Positions 15,914 through 32,572 of a DNA stretch of 64,000 nucleotides are shown here, one piece after another. A program made the position numbers and the translations under genes. The stretch covers positions 1 through 64,000 of the forward strand of contig DATLKN010000061.1 in the NCBI GenBank assembly GCA_035538335.1. The letters are read 5' to 3'. The notes below the pieces were generated by a model. It was not told where the DNA came from. It saw only the letters and a program-made list of their open reading frames with translations, and did not search any database. The stretch is from AP-15 sp035538335 (lineage in GTDB: Bacteria; Pseudomonadota; Alphaproteobacteria; ATCC43930; CGMCC-115725). Position 1 is the first letter of the stretch; the number at the start of each line of letters is the position of its first letter.

Positions 15914-17104
15914 TCAGCGCAACCGCGCGAAGCCCTGCGCGAGATCGGCGATCAGGTCCTCGGGGTCCTCGAGGCCGATATGCAGCCGCACACAGGGCCC
16001 CTCGGCCTGCCAGCGCGTCGCCGTGCGGATGCGCTCGGGATGGTTCGGCTGGATGAGGCTTTCGAAACCGCCCCAGCTAGCGCCGATGCCGAACAGGTCG
16101 AGCGCGTCGATCATCGCATAGACCGCCTCTTGCGCGACCGGGCGCAGGACGACGCCGAAGAGGCTCGCGGCGCCGAGAAAATCGCGCTTCCACAAGGCGT
16201 GGCCGGGATCCTCGGGCAGCGCCGGGTAGAGCACGCGCGAAACCTCCGGCCGGGTCTGCAGCCAGCGCGCGACGGTAAGCGCGTTCTTCTGCTGCCGCTC
16301 GAGCCGCACGCTCATCGTGCGCAGGCCGCGCAGCGCCAGATAGACGTCGTCGGGGCCGGCGCAATGGCCGAGATCGGCGGCGGCCGTCCGCACCGGCAGC
16401 CAATTCTCCTCGTTGGTGACGACGGCGCCGAGCATCGCATCGGAGTGGCCGACGATGTATTTCGTCGCGGCATGGATCGATACATCGACGCCGTGCTCGA
16501 AGGAGCGGAAGAAGAGGGGCGTGCCCCAGGTGTTGTCCATCAGCACCTTGGCGCCCTTCTTATGGGCCGCCGCGGCGATCGCCGGCACATCCTGCACCTC
16601 GAAGGTCAAGGAGCCCGGGGATTCGAGATAGACCACCTTCGTGTTCGGCCGCATCAGCCGGGCGATGCCCTCGCCGACGAGCGGGTCGTAATAGGTGGTC
16701 TCGACGCCGCAGCGGCTGAGCACCTTGTCGCAGAAATTGCGCGCCGGGCCGTAGCAGGAATCGGCCATCAGCAGGTGGTCGCCCTGCGCCAAGAGCGCCT
16801 GCAAGGGCGCGGTGATCGCCGCCAGGCCCGAGGACATCAGCATCGCGCGCCAGCCGCCCTCGATCTTGGCCAGCGCCTCTTCGAGGGCGAAGGTGGTCGG
16901 CGTGCCCAAGAGGCCGTAGCGCACCACGTCGAAGCGCTTCTTCGGGTCGCGCTTCGCCTCCCATTCGGCCATGTTGGCCGAGAGGATCGTCGAGGCATGG
17001 TAGACGGGCGGGTTGACGGCGCCGTGCTGCGCCTCCGGATGGCGCCCGAGATGAGCAATCAGCGTGTCGATGCGGTAGTTGCGCGGCCGATCGTCTTGTT
17101 TCAT
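15914..17104 (-). CDS. metC: Cystathionine beta-lyase (PLP-dependent)
   Basis: A Cys/Met-metabolism PLP enzyme of 396 aa. Cystathionine beta-lyase cleaves cystathionine to homocysteine, pyruvate and ammonia in methionine synthesis. Visible features are the N-terminal HLGRHPEAQHGAVNPPVYHAST, the ALEEALAKIEGG segment, MADSCYGPARNF, the strand DNTWGTPLF and the PLP lysine in HAATKYIVGHSDAM. The GASWGGFESL block near the C-terminus favours a lyase over a gamma-synthase. An excellent RBS (ggagggggagcg) precedes the ATG. No SAM riboswitch was seen in the 160-bp divergent region upstream. Confidence 0.9.
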   Translation of the reverse strand: MKQDDRPRNYRIDTLIAHLGRHPEAQHGAVNPPVYHASTILSANMAEWEAKRDPKKRFDVVRYGLLGTPTTFALEEALAKIEGGWRAMLMSSGLAAITAPLQALLAQGDHLLMADSCYGPARNFCDKVLSRCGVETTYYDPLVGEGIARLMRPNTKVVYLESPGSLTFEVQDVPAIAAAAHKKGAKVLMDNTWGTPLFFRSFEHGVDVSIHAATKYIVGHSDAMLGAVVTNEENWLPVRTAAADLGHCAGPDDVYLALRGLRTMSVRLERQQKNALTVARWLQTRPEVSRVLYPALPEDPGHALWKRDFLGAASLFGVVLRPVAQEAVYAMIDALDLFGIGASWGGFESLIQPNHPERIRTATRWQAEGPCVRLHIGLEDPEDLIADLAQGFARLR

Positions 17105-17264
17105 CGCTCCCCCTCCTCGTCGCGGCGCCCATCCCAGTCGATCGGCGCGGCTTTGTCGAGGCCGAACGAAAGCGGCGGCTGCGACCGTCGGTCAACTTGC
17201 AATTTCCGCCGCCGCGGCGGAGGATCGCGCCGCCGATGTCTCGAGCCGAAGGGAGGCAGGTCTC

Positions 17265-17444
17265 GTGAGATGGGCGTTGCTGGCCGCCGCGGCGCTCGCG
17301 CTCGCCGCCTGCTCGAGTGCGCCGACGCGGCAGCCCGACGAGGCATCCGCCGCGACCGTCAAGAAAAACTGCGCCGACCCGCACTGGAAGGCGGCCAATC
17401 TCGGCCTGTGGTATTCGATCTGCCGCAAGCCGGTGCAGTGGTGA
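17265..17444 (+). CDS. Small lipoprotein of unknown function
   Basis: A 59-aa lipoprotein starting at GTG 17265 behind ggagg (8 bp spacing). The signal VRWALLAAAALALAACSS has a lipobox LAAC. The short mature part (NCADPHWKAANLGLWYSICRKP) has two cysteines that may pair. It is divergent from metC. Function is unknown; similar tiny lipoproteins are common near tRNA genes and cell-envelope genes in alphaproteobacteria. Confidence 0.65.
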   Translation: MRWALLAAAALALAACSSAPTRQPDEASAATVKKNCADPHWKAANLGLWYSICRKPVQW

Positions 17445-17507
17445 AGGCGGCGCCCCGCTTGTCTCGCGCCTGCGCTTCCGCTACATCCTAGCTTGGCCTC
17501 AAATGAC

Positions 17508-17582
<75 letters not shown>

Positions 17583-18094
17583 TTCTTTCTAAAGACTTGA
17601 AGAGACGTGTGCCGTCCTTCTCGCGGCCCACACCCTTGCCTCGTCTAAGGTGCTGCCGGTGCTATTGTCAAGGCTTCGTCCCGGGCGGAGCATCTATATC
17701 AACGCCAATGAATGAGACGTTCCGTCGCGGCGTGCGCCTTTAGTGCGACCGTATCAAACAGCGCGCTATCGCGATGCCGGACACGAGGGCCTTGCGGGCA
17801 GCTGAAGGAGGCGGAGCGGCCGCGCGCCACCGCCTTACGGCCTGCTTCCCGACCGCCCCGGGCCTGCTATTGCAGCGGAGCCGCTCGCCGTTGACTTTGC
17901 GGCAATACTTGACGAGATTGTTCCATGGGGTTGATCGACCGGATGCCGCCGCACGTTCTGGGCGAGGGCCGCTCTGACGAGCCTGACACGGAAAGAGGGT
18001 GGAGGACTGGCGGCTCTACCCGATGGGCCTCTCACGGCGGGATACCCCGTCACCCCTTGACGTTCCGCGCCGACCCTGAGCCTCTTCCCGGCCG
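17583..18094. other. Intergenic region upstream of the polyketide synthase
   Basis: About 510 bp between tRNA-Val and the polyketide synthase without a convincing gene. Short open frames here lack RBSs and recognisable composition. Candidate -35-like ttgact around 17889 has no well-spaced -10 partner. It presumably contains the promoter of the biosynthetic locus, but I could not define it. Confidence 0.5.
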
Positions 18095-25534
<7,440 letters not shown>

Positions 25535-25538
25535 ACGG

Positions 25539-26960
25539 GTGGCCGGACAACGCAATCTGTTCGGCATGTCTGGAGAAGCGAAGGCACGGCTCGTCGAAAA
25601 GCTCGCCGCGGCAGTACAGGGGCGAGCGGCGCCGCGGTCTCCTCGCCGGCTCGAGCGCGAAGCGAACGACCCTGGCGCGCCTCGGCTCGAGATTTGCGAG
25701 CTCGAAGGGTATCGCGAAATCCGCATGATCCGCGAGGCAGCGGACTTTCTCGGGATCTCCGATCCGTTCTTTCGCGTGCATGAGGGCGTCGCCGGCGTCG
25801 AAACGGCGATCGAGGGTCACACCTACATCAATTTTGCTTCCTACAACTACCTTGGCCTCAATGGCCACAAGCGGATCTCGGATGCGGCCAAGGCGGCGAT
25901 CGACCGTTATGGGACCTCGGTTTCGGCGAGCCGGCCGGTTTCCGGCGAGCGGCCCATCCACCGTGAGTTGGAACGGGCGTTGGCCCGCGTTCACGGCTGC
26001 GAGGATAGCGTCGTCCTGGTCGGCGGCCATTCGACCAACGTCACCGTCATCGGCCATCTGTTGAGTCGTAACGACGTCATCGTCCACGATGCGCTGATCC
26101 ATAACAGCATCGTTCAAGGCGCCATCCTGTCCGGCGCACGGCGCCTGCCGTTTCCCCATCTCGATCATCGGGCGGCGGACCGGCTCCTCGGCGAGGCGCG
26201 TGCGCGCAACGGGCATGCGCTCCTCGTCATCGAGGGCCATTACAGTATGGATGGCGATGTGCCGGATCTGCCGGCCTTCATCGCCGCGGCCCGGCACCAT
26301 CGCGCCTGGCTGATGGTGGACGAGGCGCACGCGCTGGGCGTCCTCGGTCCGCGCGGCTTCGGCTCGGCCGACCGGTCCGGCGTCGACCCGAAGGATGTCG
26401 ACATCTGGATGGGGACCCTCAGCAAGAGCCTCGCATCCTGTGGCGGCTATATCGCCGGCCGCAGCGAGCTGATCGCCTATCTGAAGCGCGCTGCCCCGGG
26501 TTTCGTCTTCTCGGTCGGGATGGCGCCCACTGCGGCGGCGGCGGCGCTGGCCGCGCTCGAACTGTTGGAGGAGGAGCCGGATCGGGTGCGCCGCGTCAAT
26601 GACCGGGCCGGATTGTTTCTCCGCCTCGCCCGCGAGGGCGGCCTCGACGTCGGCGGCTCCATCGGCGCCGCGATCGTTCCGGTAATTACGGGAAGCACGA
26701 TCCGCGCCGCGCGGCTCGCCGAGGCGATGTTCCGGCGTGGGATCAATGTGCAGCCCATTCTGTACCCGGCAGTTCCGGAGCGCGCGGCCCGGTTGCGGTT
26801 CTTCCTGACCGCGGAGCACAATGAGGAGCAGATCCGCGAGACGGTCCGCGTCCTATTGGAGGAGAGCCGTGGGCTCGAGTCCGAGCCGAGCGATCTTGCT
26901 GCGCTCGCCCGTCACCTCGGCAAGGTGATGCCGCCTGGCCAAGGGCCGTCAGGGAATTAG
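25539..26960 (+). CDS. Alpha-oxoamine synthase (serine palmitoyltransferase/AONS-like), PKS chain-releasing
   Basis: A PLP-dependent alpha-oxoamine synthase of 473 aa, the family of serine palmitoyltransferase, 8-amino-7-oxononanoate synthase and 5-aminolevulinate synthase. Visible are SYNYLGLNGH, SVSASRPVSGERPIHRELE, the cofactor Asp in DEAHALGVLG (about D261) and the PLP Lys in GTLSKSLASCGG (about K296). These enzymes condense an amino acid with an acyl thioester and lose CO2. The GTG start lies 4 bp after the PKS stop, so the partner thioester is probably the PKS acyl-ACP. An N-terminal extension of about 55 residues precedes the catalytic domain. The canonical GT-x3-H motif is replaced by GERPIH. 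The amino acid used cannot be read; the 3-ketosphinganine-reductase-like gene downstream favours a serine- or alanine-type product. ATG 25566 is an alternative start. Confidence 0.9.
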   Translation: MAGQRNLFGMSGEAKARLVEKLAAAVQGRAAPRSPRRLEREANDPGAPRLEICELEGYREIRMIREAADFLGISDPFFRVHEGVAGVETAIEGHTYINFASYNYLGLNGHKRISDAAKAAIDRYGTSVSASRPVSGERPIHRELERALARVHGCEDSVVLVGGHSTNVTVIGHLLSRNDVIVHDALIHNSIVQGAILSGARRLPFPHLDHRAADRLLGEARARNGHALLVIEGHYSMDGDVPDLPAFIAAARHHRAWLMVDEAHALGVLGPRGFGSADRSGVDPKDVDIWMGTLSKSLASCGGYIAGRSELIAYLKRAAPGFVFSVGMAPTAAAAALAALELLEEEPDRVRRVNDRAGLFLRLAREGGLDVGGSIGAAIVPVITGSTIRAARLAEAMFRRGINVQPILYPAVPERAARLRFFLTAEHNEEQIRETVRVLLEESRGLESEPSDLAALARHLGKVMPPGQGPSGN

Positions 26961-27090
26961 CGAACCGGGAAATGGTATTAGTGGATTTCCTCCGCGCTCC
27001 AACCGGCAGATCAAAAAATATGTGTCGAGATAAGCTCTTTGAACACGCGCGCTACGAACGTTGCGCCGCCGTGTGCGGCGGGCGCCGAGC
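26961..27090. other. AT-rich gap before the hydroxylase gene
   Basis: A 130-bp spacer, markedly AT-richer than the synthase genes (for example gatcaaaaaatatgtgtcg near 27010). It could hold a separate promoter for the last two genes of the locus, but I cannot assign -35/-10 elements with confidence. Confidence 0.4.
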
Positions 27091-28008
27091 ATGATCGCGG
27101 CGGGCATCAATCCCCTCCTGTCGCTGGCCGCCGGTTTTGCCCTGGTCTACGCAATACTCTTGTCCTGCTATTTCGGGACGTGTCTGAGGGTCACCTGGCT
27201 CAGCCGCAGGCGTCCCGATCACAAGATTCAGAAAGATCGGCAGGCCGCCGCCGTTCAGATAAAGCGCGACATCAGGGCGAGCATATCCTCGCTCGCCGCG
27301 ATCTCGTTCTTGTTCGCTCTGGGGGCATGGTTCCACTATCAATTCGGATGGGGCTACGAGATCCATCGGATGACGATCGCCAATACGATTGTCTCTTTTG
27401 GCTTTTCGATGCTCGTGTTCGATACCTGGTTCTATTGGTTTCACCGCCTGCTCCATACGCGATGGTTCTTCAAACACGCCCACCGCTGGCATCATCTGAT
27501 TCGAACGCCGGTGGCCTGGTCGAACGACAGCGATACGGTGGCGGACAGCTGCTTCCTGCAATCATATTGGGCGTTCGCCTATTTCATGTTCCCGATCAAC
27601 CCGATTGTCCTGTTCGCTCACAAAATCTACGACTTGGTCACGGGCTGCATAGGCCATTCGGGGTATGAATTCGCCGGCTGGCTGTCGTTGCCGCCTTCGC
27701 CGCTGATCAGCGTCACGCACCACGATCAGCACCATCGCTATTCGAGCTGCAATTATTCTACTCACTTTACCTTCTGGGATCGGCTGATGGGCACGCTCTG
27801 CCGGGAGCACGATGCCGAAGCCGCGAGGAATGCCAGGACCATTGAGGCCTTAGTATTGCCGAGTCGAAAATCCGCGCCGGGGGTCGGCCGAGCCTCTGAT
27901 CGATCGAGGGACGCGACGTACGTTGCCGGCCTTACGAACGTGACCGGCGGCGGCGCTGCACATCCGCCCGCCGCCGCGCCGGATGCGCCCGCTTCGAGCG
28001 GACACTGA
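27091..28008 (+). CDS. Fatty acid hydroxylase/sterol desaturase superfamily membrane enzyme
   Basis: A di-iron membrane hydroxylase of 305 aa. The three histidine boxes are HRLLH (118-122), HRWHH (131-135) and HHDQHH (210-215). Hydrophobic segments flank them (for example SLAAGFALVYAILLSCYFG and SSLAAISFLFALGAWF). The superfamily includes sphinganine C4-hydroxylase, and the C-terminal FTFWDRLMGTLC is typical. In this locus the likely job is to hydroxylate the long chain of the sphingoid-like product. The gene is AT-richer than its neighbours and uses more A/T-ending codons, a sign of separate origin. ATG 27091 is preferred over an upstream TTG at 27061. Confidence 0.82.
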   Translation: MIAAGINPLLSLAAGFALVYAILLSCYFGTCLRVTWLSRRRPDHKIQKDRQAAAVQIKRDIRASISSLAAISFLFALGAWFHYQFGWGYEIHRMTIANTIVSFGFSMLVFDTWFYWFHRLLHTRWFFKHAHRWHHLIRTPVAWSNDSDTVADSCFLQSYWAFAYFMFPINPIVLFAHKIYDLVTGCIGHSGYEFAGWLSLPPSPLISVTHHDQHHRYSSCNYSTHFTFWDRLMGTLCREHDAEAARNARTIEALVLPSRKSAPGVGRASDRSRDATYVAGLTNVTGGGAAHPPAAAPDAPASSGH

Positions 28009-28024
28009 CGCCCCGCGCGCGGCG

Positions 28025-28864
28025 ATGCGCGGTGGTGGGATCATCGCAGGCGGCCACGCCATCCTCACCGGCGGATCGAGCGGGATCGGCCTTGCCGCCG
28101 CCAAGCTCCTCGCGGCGCGCGGCATGCACGTTTCGCTCCTGGCCCGCGATTCCTCCCGCCTCGCCGCGGCACAGGAGGAGGTCGAGCGAGAGCGCCGCGA
28201 CCGCGCGCAGCGCGTCGCTACCTTCCCGGTCGATGTGGCCGAGCGCGAGGCGATCGAGGGCGCCATTGCCCGGGCGCTCGGTGAGGTCGGTCCGCCGAAC
28301 CTCCTGATCGCCTGCGCGGGTTTCTCGCGGCCCGGGCGCTTCCTCGAAATCCCGCCCGAGGATTTCGAGCGTCTCGTCGCGGTCAATTACCTCGGCTCGG
28401 TCTATGCCGTGCGGGCGGTGTTGCCGGCGATGCGCAAAGTGGGGCGCGGGCGAATCGTGCTGATCTCGTCGGGTGCCGGCCTCATCGGCATTTTCGGCTA
28501 CAGCTCCTATTCCCCGACCAAATTCGCGCTGCGCGGCTTTGCCGAGGCGCTCCGTGCCGAGATCAAGCCGTGGGGGATCGGCGTTTCGATCGTCTATCCG
28601 CCGGACACCGAGACTCCCGGATTTCGGGAAGAAGAGCGGACAAAGCCCGCCGAGACCCGCCGGATCGGCGAAACCGCGAGGCGGCTGTCGCCCGAGGCCG
28701 TCGCGCGGGCGATCGTCGAGGGGATCGACCGAGAGCGCTTTGCGATCGCGCCCGGATGGGAGATGGCGCTGCTCCATCGCACCGCCAACCCGTTTCGGGC
28801 GGTCATCTCCTGGTATCTCGATCGCCTCGCGGCCGGCGCTTCCTCGCCGCGGGAAAAGCCTTGA
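28025..28864 (+). CDS. SDR reductase resembling 3-ketodihydrosphingosine reductase
   Basis: A short-chain dehydrogenase of 279 aa. It has the cofactor loop TGGSSGIG, a catalytic Ser in LISSGAG and the Y-x3-K pair in YSPTK. The stretch YPPDTETPGF followed by EERTKPAETRRIGET closely matches the diagnostic C-terminal region of eukaryotic 3-ketodihydrosphingosine reductase (KDSR/Tsc10), which reduces the 3-keto group made by serine palmitoyltransferase. A hydrophobic C-terminal segment (FRAVISWYLDRL) also fits that membrane-associated family. It begins 16 bp after the hydroxylase stop. In context it should reduce the ketone left by the alpha-oxoamine synthase. Confidence 0.87.
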   Translation: MRGGGIIAGGHAILTGGSSGIGLAAAKLLAARGMHVSLLARDSSRLAAAQEEVERERRDRAQRVATFPVDVAEREAIEGAIARALGEVGPPNLLIACAGFSRPGRFLEIPPEDFERLVAVNYLGSVYAVRAVLPAMRKVGRGRIVLISSGAGLIGIFGYSSYSPTKFALRGFAEALRAEIKPWGIGVSIVYPPDTETPGFREEERTKPAETRRIGETARRLSPEAVARAIVEGIDRERFAIAPGWEMALLHRTANPFRAVISWYLDRLAAGASSPREKP

Positions 28865-29008
28865 TCCGCCACGCGCCGGGTGCGGTTGGGCCCCAGCATT
28901 CGATCACCTCGCCCGCACGGTTGGGATCGCCTCGATCTCGGCGGCCTTCGCGCGACGCGGCCGTTCGGGGTCGTACCGGGTTTGTAGGGCGACCCTCTCG
29001 GTACCGCC

Positions 29009-29914
29009 TCAGCGCTCGCGCAATTTGGGGTCGAGCGCGTCGCGCAGCGCGTCGCCGAAGACGTTGACGCCGAACACGGTCAGCATGATGGCAAGGCCCG
29101 GGAAGATCGCGATCCAGGGCGCCGTCGTCGCGTATTCCTCGGCGCCGCCCTGCAGCATCAGCCCCCAGGCCGGCACCGGCTCCTGCACGCCGAGCCCCAG
29201 ATAGGAGAGCGCCGCCTCGGCGAGGATCGCCTGCCCGACGAAGGAGGTGATCATGATGAGGAACGGCGCCATCACGTTCGGCACCATGTGGCGAAGGATG
29301 ATCCGGGCGTGCCCGAAACCGAGGGCCCGCGCGGCGTCGATGTAAGGCACCTCGCGGATCGAGAGCGCGCTCGAACGCACGACGCGGGCGCAGCGCGGCA
29401 CCAGCGGGATCGTGATCGCGACGATGACGTTGTGCACGCCGGTGCCGAAGATCGCGACGACGGCCAAGGCCATGATGATCAGCGGAAACGACATCGCGAT
29501 GTCGAGGATGCGCTGCACGAAGAGGTCGATGCGGCCGGCGAAATAGGCGCTGGCGACGCCGATCACGAGGCCGCCAAAGCCGCCGAGCCCGGCCGAGGAG
29601 AGCCCGACCAGAAGCGCCGTGCGGGCGCCGAAGATGATGCGCGACAGCTGGTCGCGGCCGAACTGATCGGTGCCGAGCAGATGCGCCCAGGAGGGCGGCT
29701 CGGTCATCGCGCCGAAATCGTTGGCGGTCGGGTTGTAGGGGGCGAGCCAATCGGCGCCGAGCCCTGCGACGGCGACGACCAGCACCAGGAAGAGGCCGAA
29801 TGTGCCGAACGGCTGCCGGCGGACAAAGCCGAGCATCCGCGAGAAGAGCGAGCGGCGCAGCGCGTCGCCATCGGCGAACGCGGCGGCGGCAATCGGATCT
29901 GGAGCGACGGCCAT
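29009..29914 (-). CDS. Peptide-type ABC transporter permease, DppC family
   Basis: A 301-aa inner-membrane permease. It opens with a cytoplasmic head, then a helix FGLFLVLVVAVAGLGADWLAPY and the DppC-type segment PSWAHLLGTDQFGRDQLSRIIFGAR. The EAA-like loop REVPYIDAARALGFGHARIILRHM is the ATPase contact. It is the last gene of a seven-gene leftward operon and starts 8 bp after dppB-like. It is convergent with the sphingoid-like locus. Confidence 0.94.
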   Translation of the reverse strand: MAVAPDPIAAAAFADGDALRRSLFSRMLGFVRRQPFGTFGLFLVLVVAVAGLGADWLAPYNPTANDFGAMTEPPSWAHLLGTDQFGRDQLSRIIFGARTALLVGLSSAGLGGFGGLVIGVASAYFAGRIDLFVQRILDIAMSFPLIIMALAVVAIFGTGVHNVIVAITIPLVPRCARVVRSSALSIREVPYIDAARALGFGHARIILRHMVPNVMAPFLIMITSFVGQAILAEAALSYLGLGVQEPVPAWGLMLQGGAEEYATTAPWIAIFPGLAIMLTVFGVNVFGDALRDALDPKLRER

Positions 29915-29922
29915 CCTTCGCC

Positions 29923-30894
29923 TCAGCCGAAGCGGATGCGCGGATCGAGCCACGCATACAAGAGATCGACGACGAGATTGGCGAGCACCGAGATCACCAC
30001 CACCAGCATGACGAGCGCCTGCGTCAGCGTATAGTCCTGGTTCTGCACCGCCAGCACCATCAGCCGCCCGAGCCCGTTCAGGTTGAACACCTGCTCGGTG
30101 ACGACGAGGCCGCCGACCAGAAAGGCGAATTCGAGGCCGATCACGGTGACGACCGGCAACAGCGCGTTCTTCAGCGCGTGCCGGTTGATGATAAGCCGGT
30201 TGACGAGCCCCTTGGCGCGGGCGGTGCGGATATAGTCCTCGCGCAGCACGTCGAGCATCGCCGAGCGCGTCATCCGCATCGACACCGCCGAATAGCGGTA
30301 GCCGACCGTCAAGGCCGGCAGGATCACGATCGACAGGTTGCGCAGCGGGTGCTGCCACAGCGGCACGTATTCGATCGGCGGCATCCACGGCCGGCCGAAG
30401 ACCAGCTGCGTCACGTTGAGGATCGCGATCAGCGACACGATGCCGAGCCAGAAGGCCGGCGTCGCGATGCCGGCGATCGAGAAGGTGCGCACGAACAGAT
30501 CGAGCCAGCTGTTCTGGCGCAATGCCGACAGCGTGCCGAGCGGGATCGCCAGCGCCACCGCGACGACGGTCGCCACCAGCGCGACCTCGAGCGAGATCGG
30601 GAAGCGGGCGGCGATCTCTTCGACGACGGGCTTGCCCGACCACATCGAGGTGCCGAGGTCGAAGCGCGCCAGGCCCCACAGGAAGTCGAGGAACTGCACC
30701 ACCATCGGCCGGTCGAGGCCGATTTCCGCCCGGCATGCCGCCAGCGCCCCCGCGGTGAAGCCGTTGCCCTCCGCGCCCAGGCGCACAAGGCAGACGTCGC
30801 CCGGGATCAACCGCATCAGGATGAACACCAGCGCCGCCGCGCCGAGCAACGTCGGCACCAGCAAGAGCAGGCGGTTGATAATGTAGCGGTACAT
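29923..30894 (-). CDS. Peptide-type ABC transporter permease, DppB family
   Basis: A 323-aa permease with the classic N-terminus MYRYIINRLLLLVPTLLG and six predicted membrane helices. The coupling loop is RTARAKGLVNRLIINRHALKNALLP. It forms a heterodimer with the DppC-type protein. The periplasmic loop after the first helix contains two cysteines (VCLVRLG and AACRAEIG), which is unusual for this family and may form a disulfide. Confidence 0.94.
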   Translation of the reverse strand: MYRYIINRLLLLVPTLLGAAALVFILMRLIPGDVCLVRLGAEGNGFTAGALAACRAEIGLDRPMVVQFLDFLWGLARFDLGTSMWSGKPVVEEIAARFPISLEVALVATVVAVALAIPLGTLSALRQNSWLDLFVRTFSIAGIATPAFWLGIVSLIAILNVTQLVFGRPWMPPIEYVPLWQHPLRNLSIVILPALTVGYRYSAVSMRMTRSAMLDVLREDYIRTARAKGLVNRLIINRHALKNALLPVVTVIGLEFAFLVGGLVVTEQVFNLNGLGRLMVLAVQNQDYTLTQALVMLVVVISVLANLVVDLLYAWLDPRIRFG

Positions 30895-30925
30895 TACGCC
30901 TCCCGGGGGAGGGTCAGGGTGGGGG

Positions 30926-32527
30926 TCACCGGTCGAGCCAGACCGTCCCCAGATCCTGGTTCGTGTAGTGGCTCGGCCCGATCTTCCACCCGTGCACGTA
31001 AGAGCGATACGGCACGATCCGGTACCACCACAACAGAAACGCCATGTGCGCCTGCGTATCCATCACGTCTTTCGTGAATTGATACATCAGCGTCTTCTGC
31101 TTTGCCGGATCGGGCTCGTGCAGCATCTTGTCATAGATCTGGATTTCCTTCGGGTCATCGTAATAGCCGTAATTGGCGCTGTTGACCGAGGCCGGCAGGT
31201 AGGTCTGCACGTCGATCAGCGGGTTGACGATGCCGTGGCAGTTGCCGATCAGCCCGGCCTGGTAGTCGCCGCTGCGGAAGGCGGCGAACCAGGGGCCGGT
31301 CGGAACGACCCGTTGCGTCACGTGCAGCCCGATCTTGCTCCACTGGTCGATCAGCCAGGTGCCGTTGTACTTGTACGGCTGATCGACGTCGCGGTTGAGC
31401 AGCTCGAAGCTCAAATTCTGCGCGCCGGCCGCCTTCAACAGGCGCCGCGCTTCGGCCCGCGACTTGTTGATGTCCGGCCAGAAGCCGGCGATCTTCTGCA
31501 GTTCGGCCTTCGAGGGCGCCAACGGCGAACCCGGGAATACGATGCTGCCGACCGTGTGCACGATGGCGATCTTGGAGAGCGCCGGCGCGGTCCCCCAGCG
31601 GTCGATCGCCAAGGTCAGCGCGCGGCGCACCCGCACGTCGTCGAACGGCTTTTTCTTGTGGTTGAACCAGACGAGCGCGCCGCAATTCCAGTCGCTCGTC
31701 TGCACCTTGATCTTGTCGCCGAGCTCCTGCTTCAGCTGGTTGACGGCGGCGGGCGGATAGCCGCGGAACTCGATCGCTGCCCGGTCGGCGCGGATCGCGT
31801 CGATCTGCACCGCCTGCTTCGGCGCGAAGATGCCGACAAAGCCGTCGAGGTAGGGCAGGCCCTTGTGGTAATAATCGGGGTTGCGCACTCCCTTGATCGA
31901 TTGCCCGATCTGGTAGCCGGCGAACTTGAACGGGCCGGAGCCCATGATGTTCTTTTCGTACCAGTGCGGGTCCTTGTCGAGGATCCGCTTCTCGTAAACC
32001 CAGTTGTAGGGGTCGGCGAGCGCCGGCAGAAACGCGCCGGTCGCGAATTTCAGACGAAAGACGACGGTCTCGGGGTCGGGCGCCTTGATCTTGTCGACCA
32101 TCATGAAGTTGCTCTTGCGCAGCGAGAGGACGCCCTTCGGCGGAAAGACGATCTCGTTGAAGCTCGCCGCCACGTCGGCCGCGGTCAGGGGCGACCCGTC
32201 GGCGAACTTGACGCCCTTCCTGATCTTGAAGGTCCAGGTCTTGCCGCCGTCGGTCGGTTTCGGCATGGCGGTGCACAGATCGCAAACGATGTCGGTCGTC
32301 GAGCCGGGGTCGAGCGGGTTGATGCGCACCAAGACGCTGTAGAAGGGTGCCGCCGAGTGGATCGTCGCATAGGTCTCCTCGCGGTGCGCGTCGAAGCTCG
32401 GCGGCGCGTCGGCCGGGATCATGTAGGTGAGGATGCCGCCGCGTTTCGGGGTCTGCGCCGCCCCGGCCGGCAGCGCCATCAGCGCCACGCCGAGGGCCGC
32501 CGCCGATAACCGCCATCCGCTCTTCAT
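30926..32527 (-). CDS. Peptide-type ABC transporter substrate-binding protein (paralogue 1)
   Basis: A family 5 extracellular solute-binding protein of 533 aa with a Sec signal (LSAAALGVALMALPAGAAQ). The mature part shows KRGGILTYMIPADAPPSFDAHR and the family core VRRALTLAIDRWG. It is highly similar along its whole length to the protein encoded just upstream. The ATG at 32527 is chosen because gggagga lies about 8 bp upstream. The ligand is unknown; this family binds oligopeptides but also nickel, opines, glutathione and sugars. Confidence 0.92.
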   Translation of the reverse strand: MKSGWRLSAAALGVALMALPAGAAQTPKRGGILTYMIPADAPPSFDAHREETYATIHSAAPFYSVLVRINPLDPGSTTDIVCDLCTAMPKPTDGGKTWTFKIRKGVKFADGSPLTAADVAASFNEIVFPPKGVLSLRKSNFMMVDKIKAPDPETVVFRLKFATGAFLPALADPYNWVYEKRILDKDPHWYEKNIMGSGPFKFAGYQIGQSIKGVRNPDYYHKGLPYLDGFVGIFAPKQAVQIDAIRADRAAIEFRGYPPAAVNQLKQELGDKIKVQTSDWNCGALVWFNHKKKPFDDVRVRRALTLAIDRWGTAPALSKIAIVHTVGSIVFPGSPLAPSKAELQKIAGFWPDINKSRAEARRLLKAAGAQNLSFELLNRDVDQPYKYNGTWLIDQWSKIGLHVTQRVVPTGPWFAAFRSGDYQAGLIGNCHGIVNPLIDVQTYLPASVNSANYGYYDDPKEIQIYDKMLHEPDPAKQKTLMYQFTKDVMDTQAHMAFLLWWYRIVPYRSYVHGWKIGPSHYTNQDLGTVWLDR

Positions 32528-32572
32528 CGCTTTTCCTCCCTGCTGGTCTTTTTTCACTCGCGGGCTGTCCGA

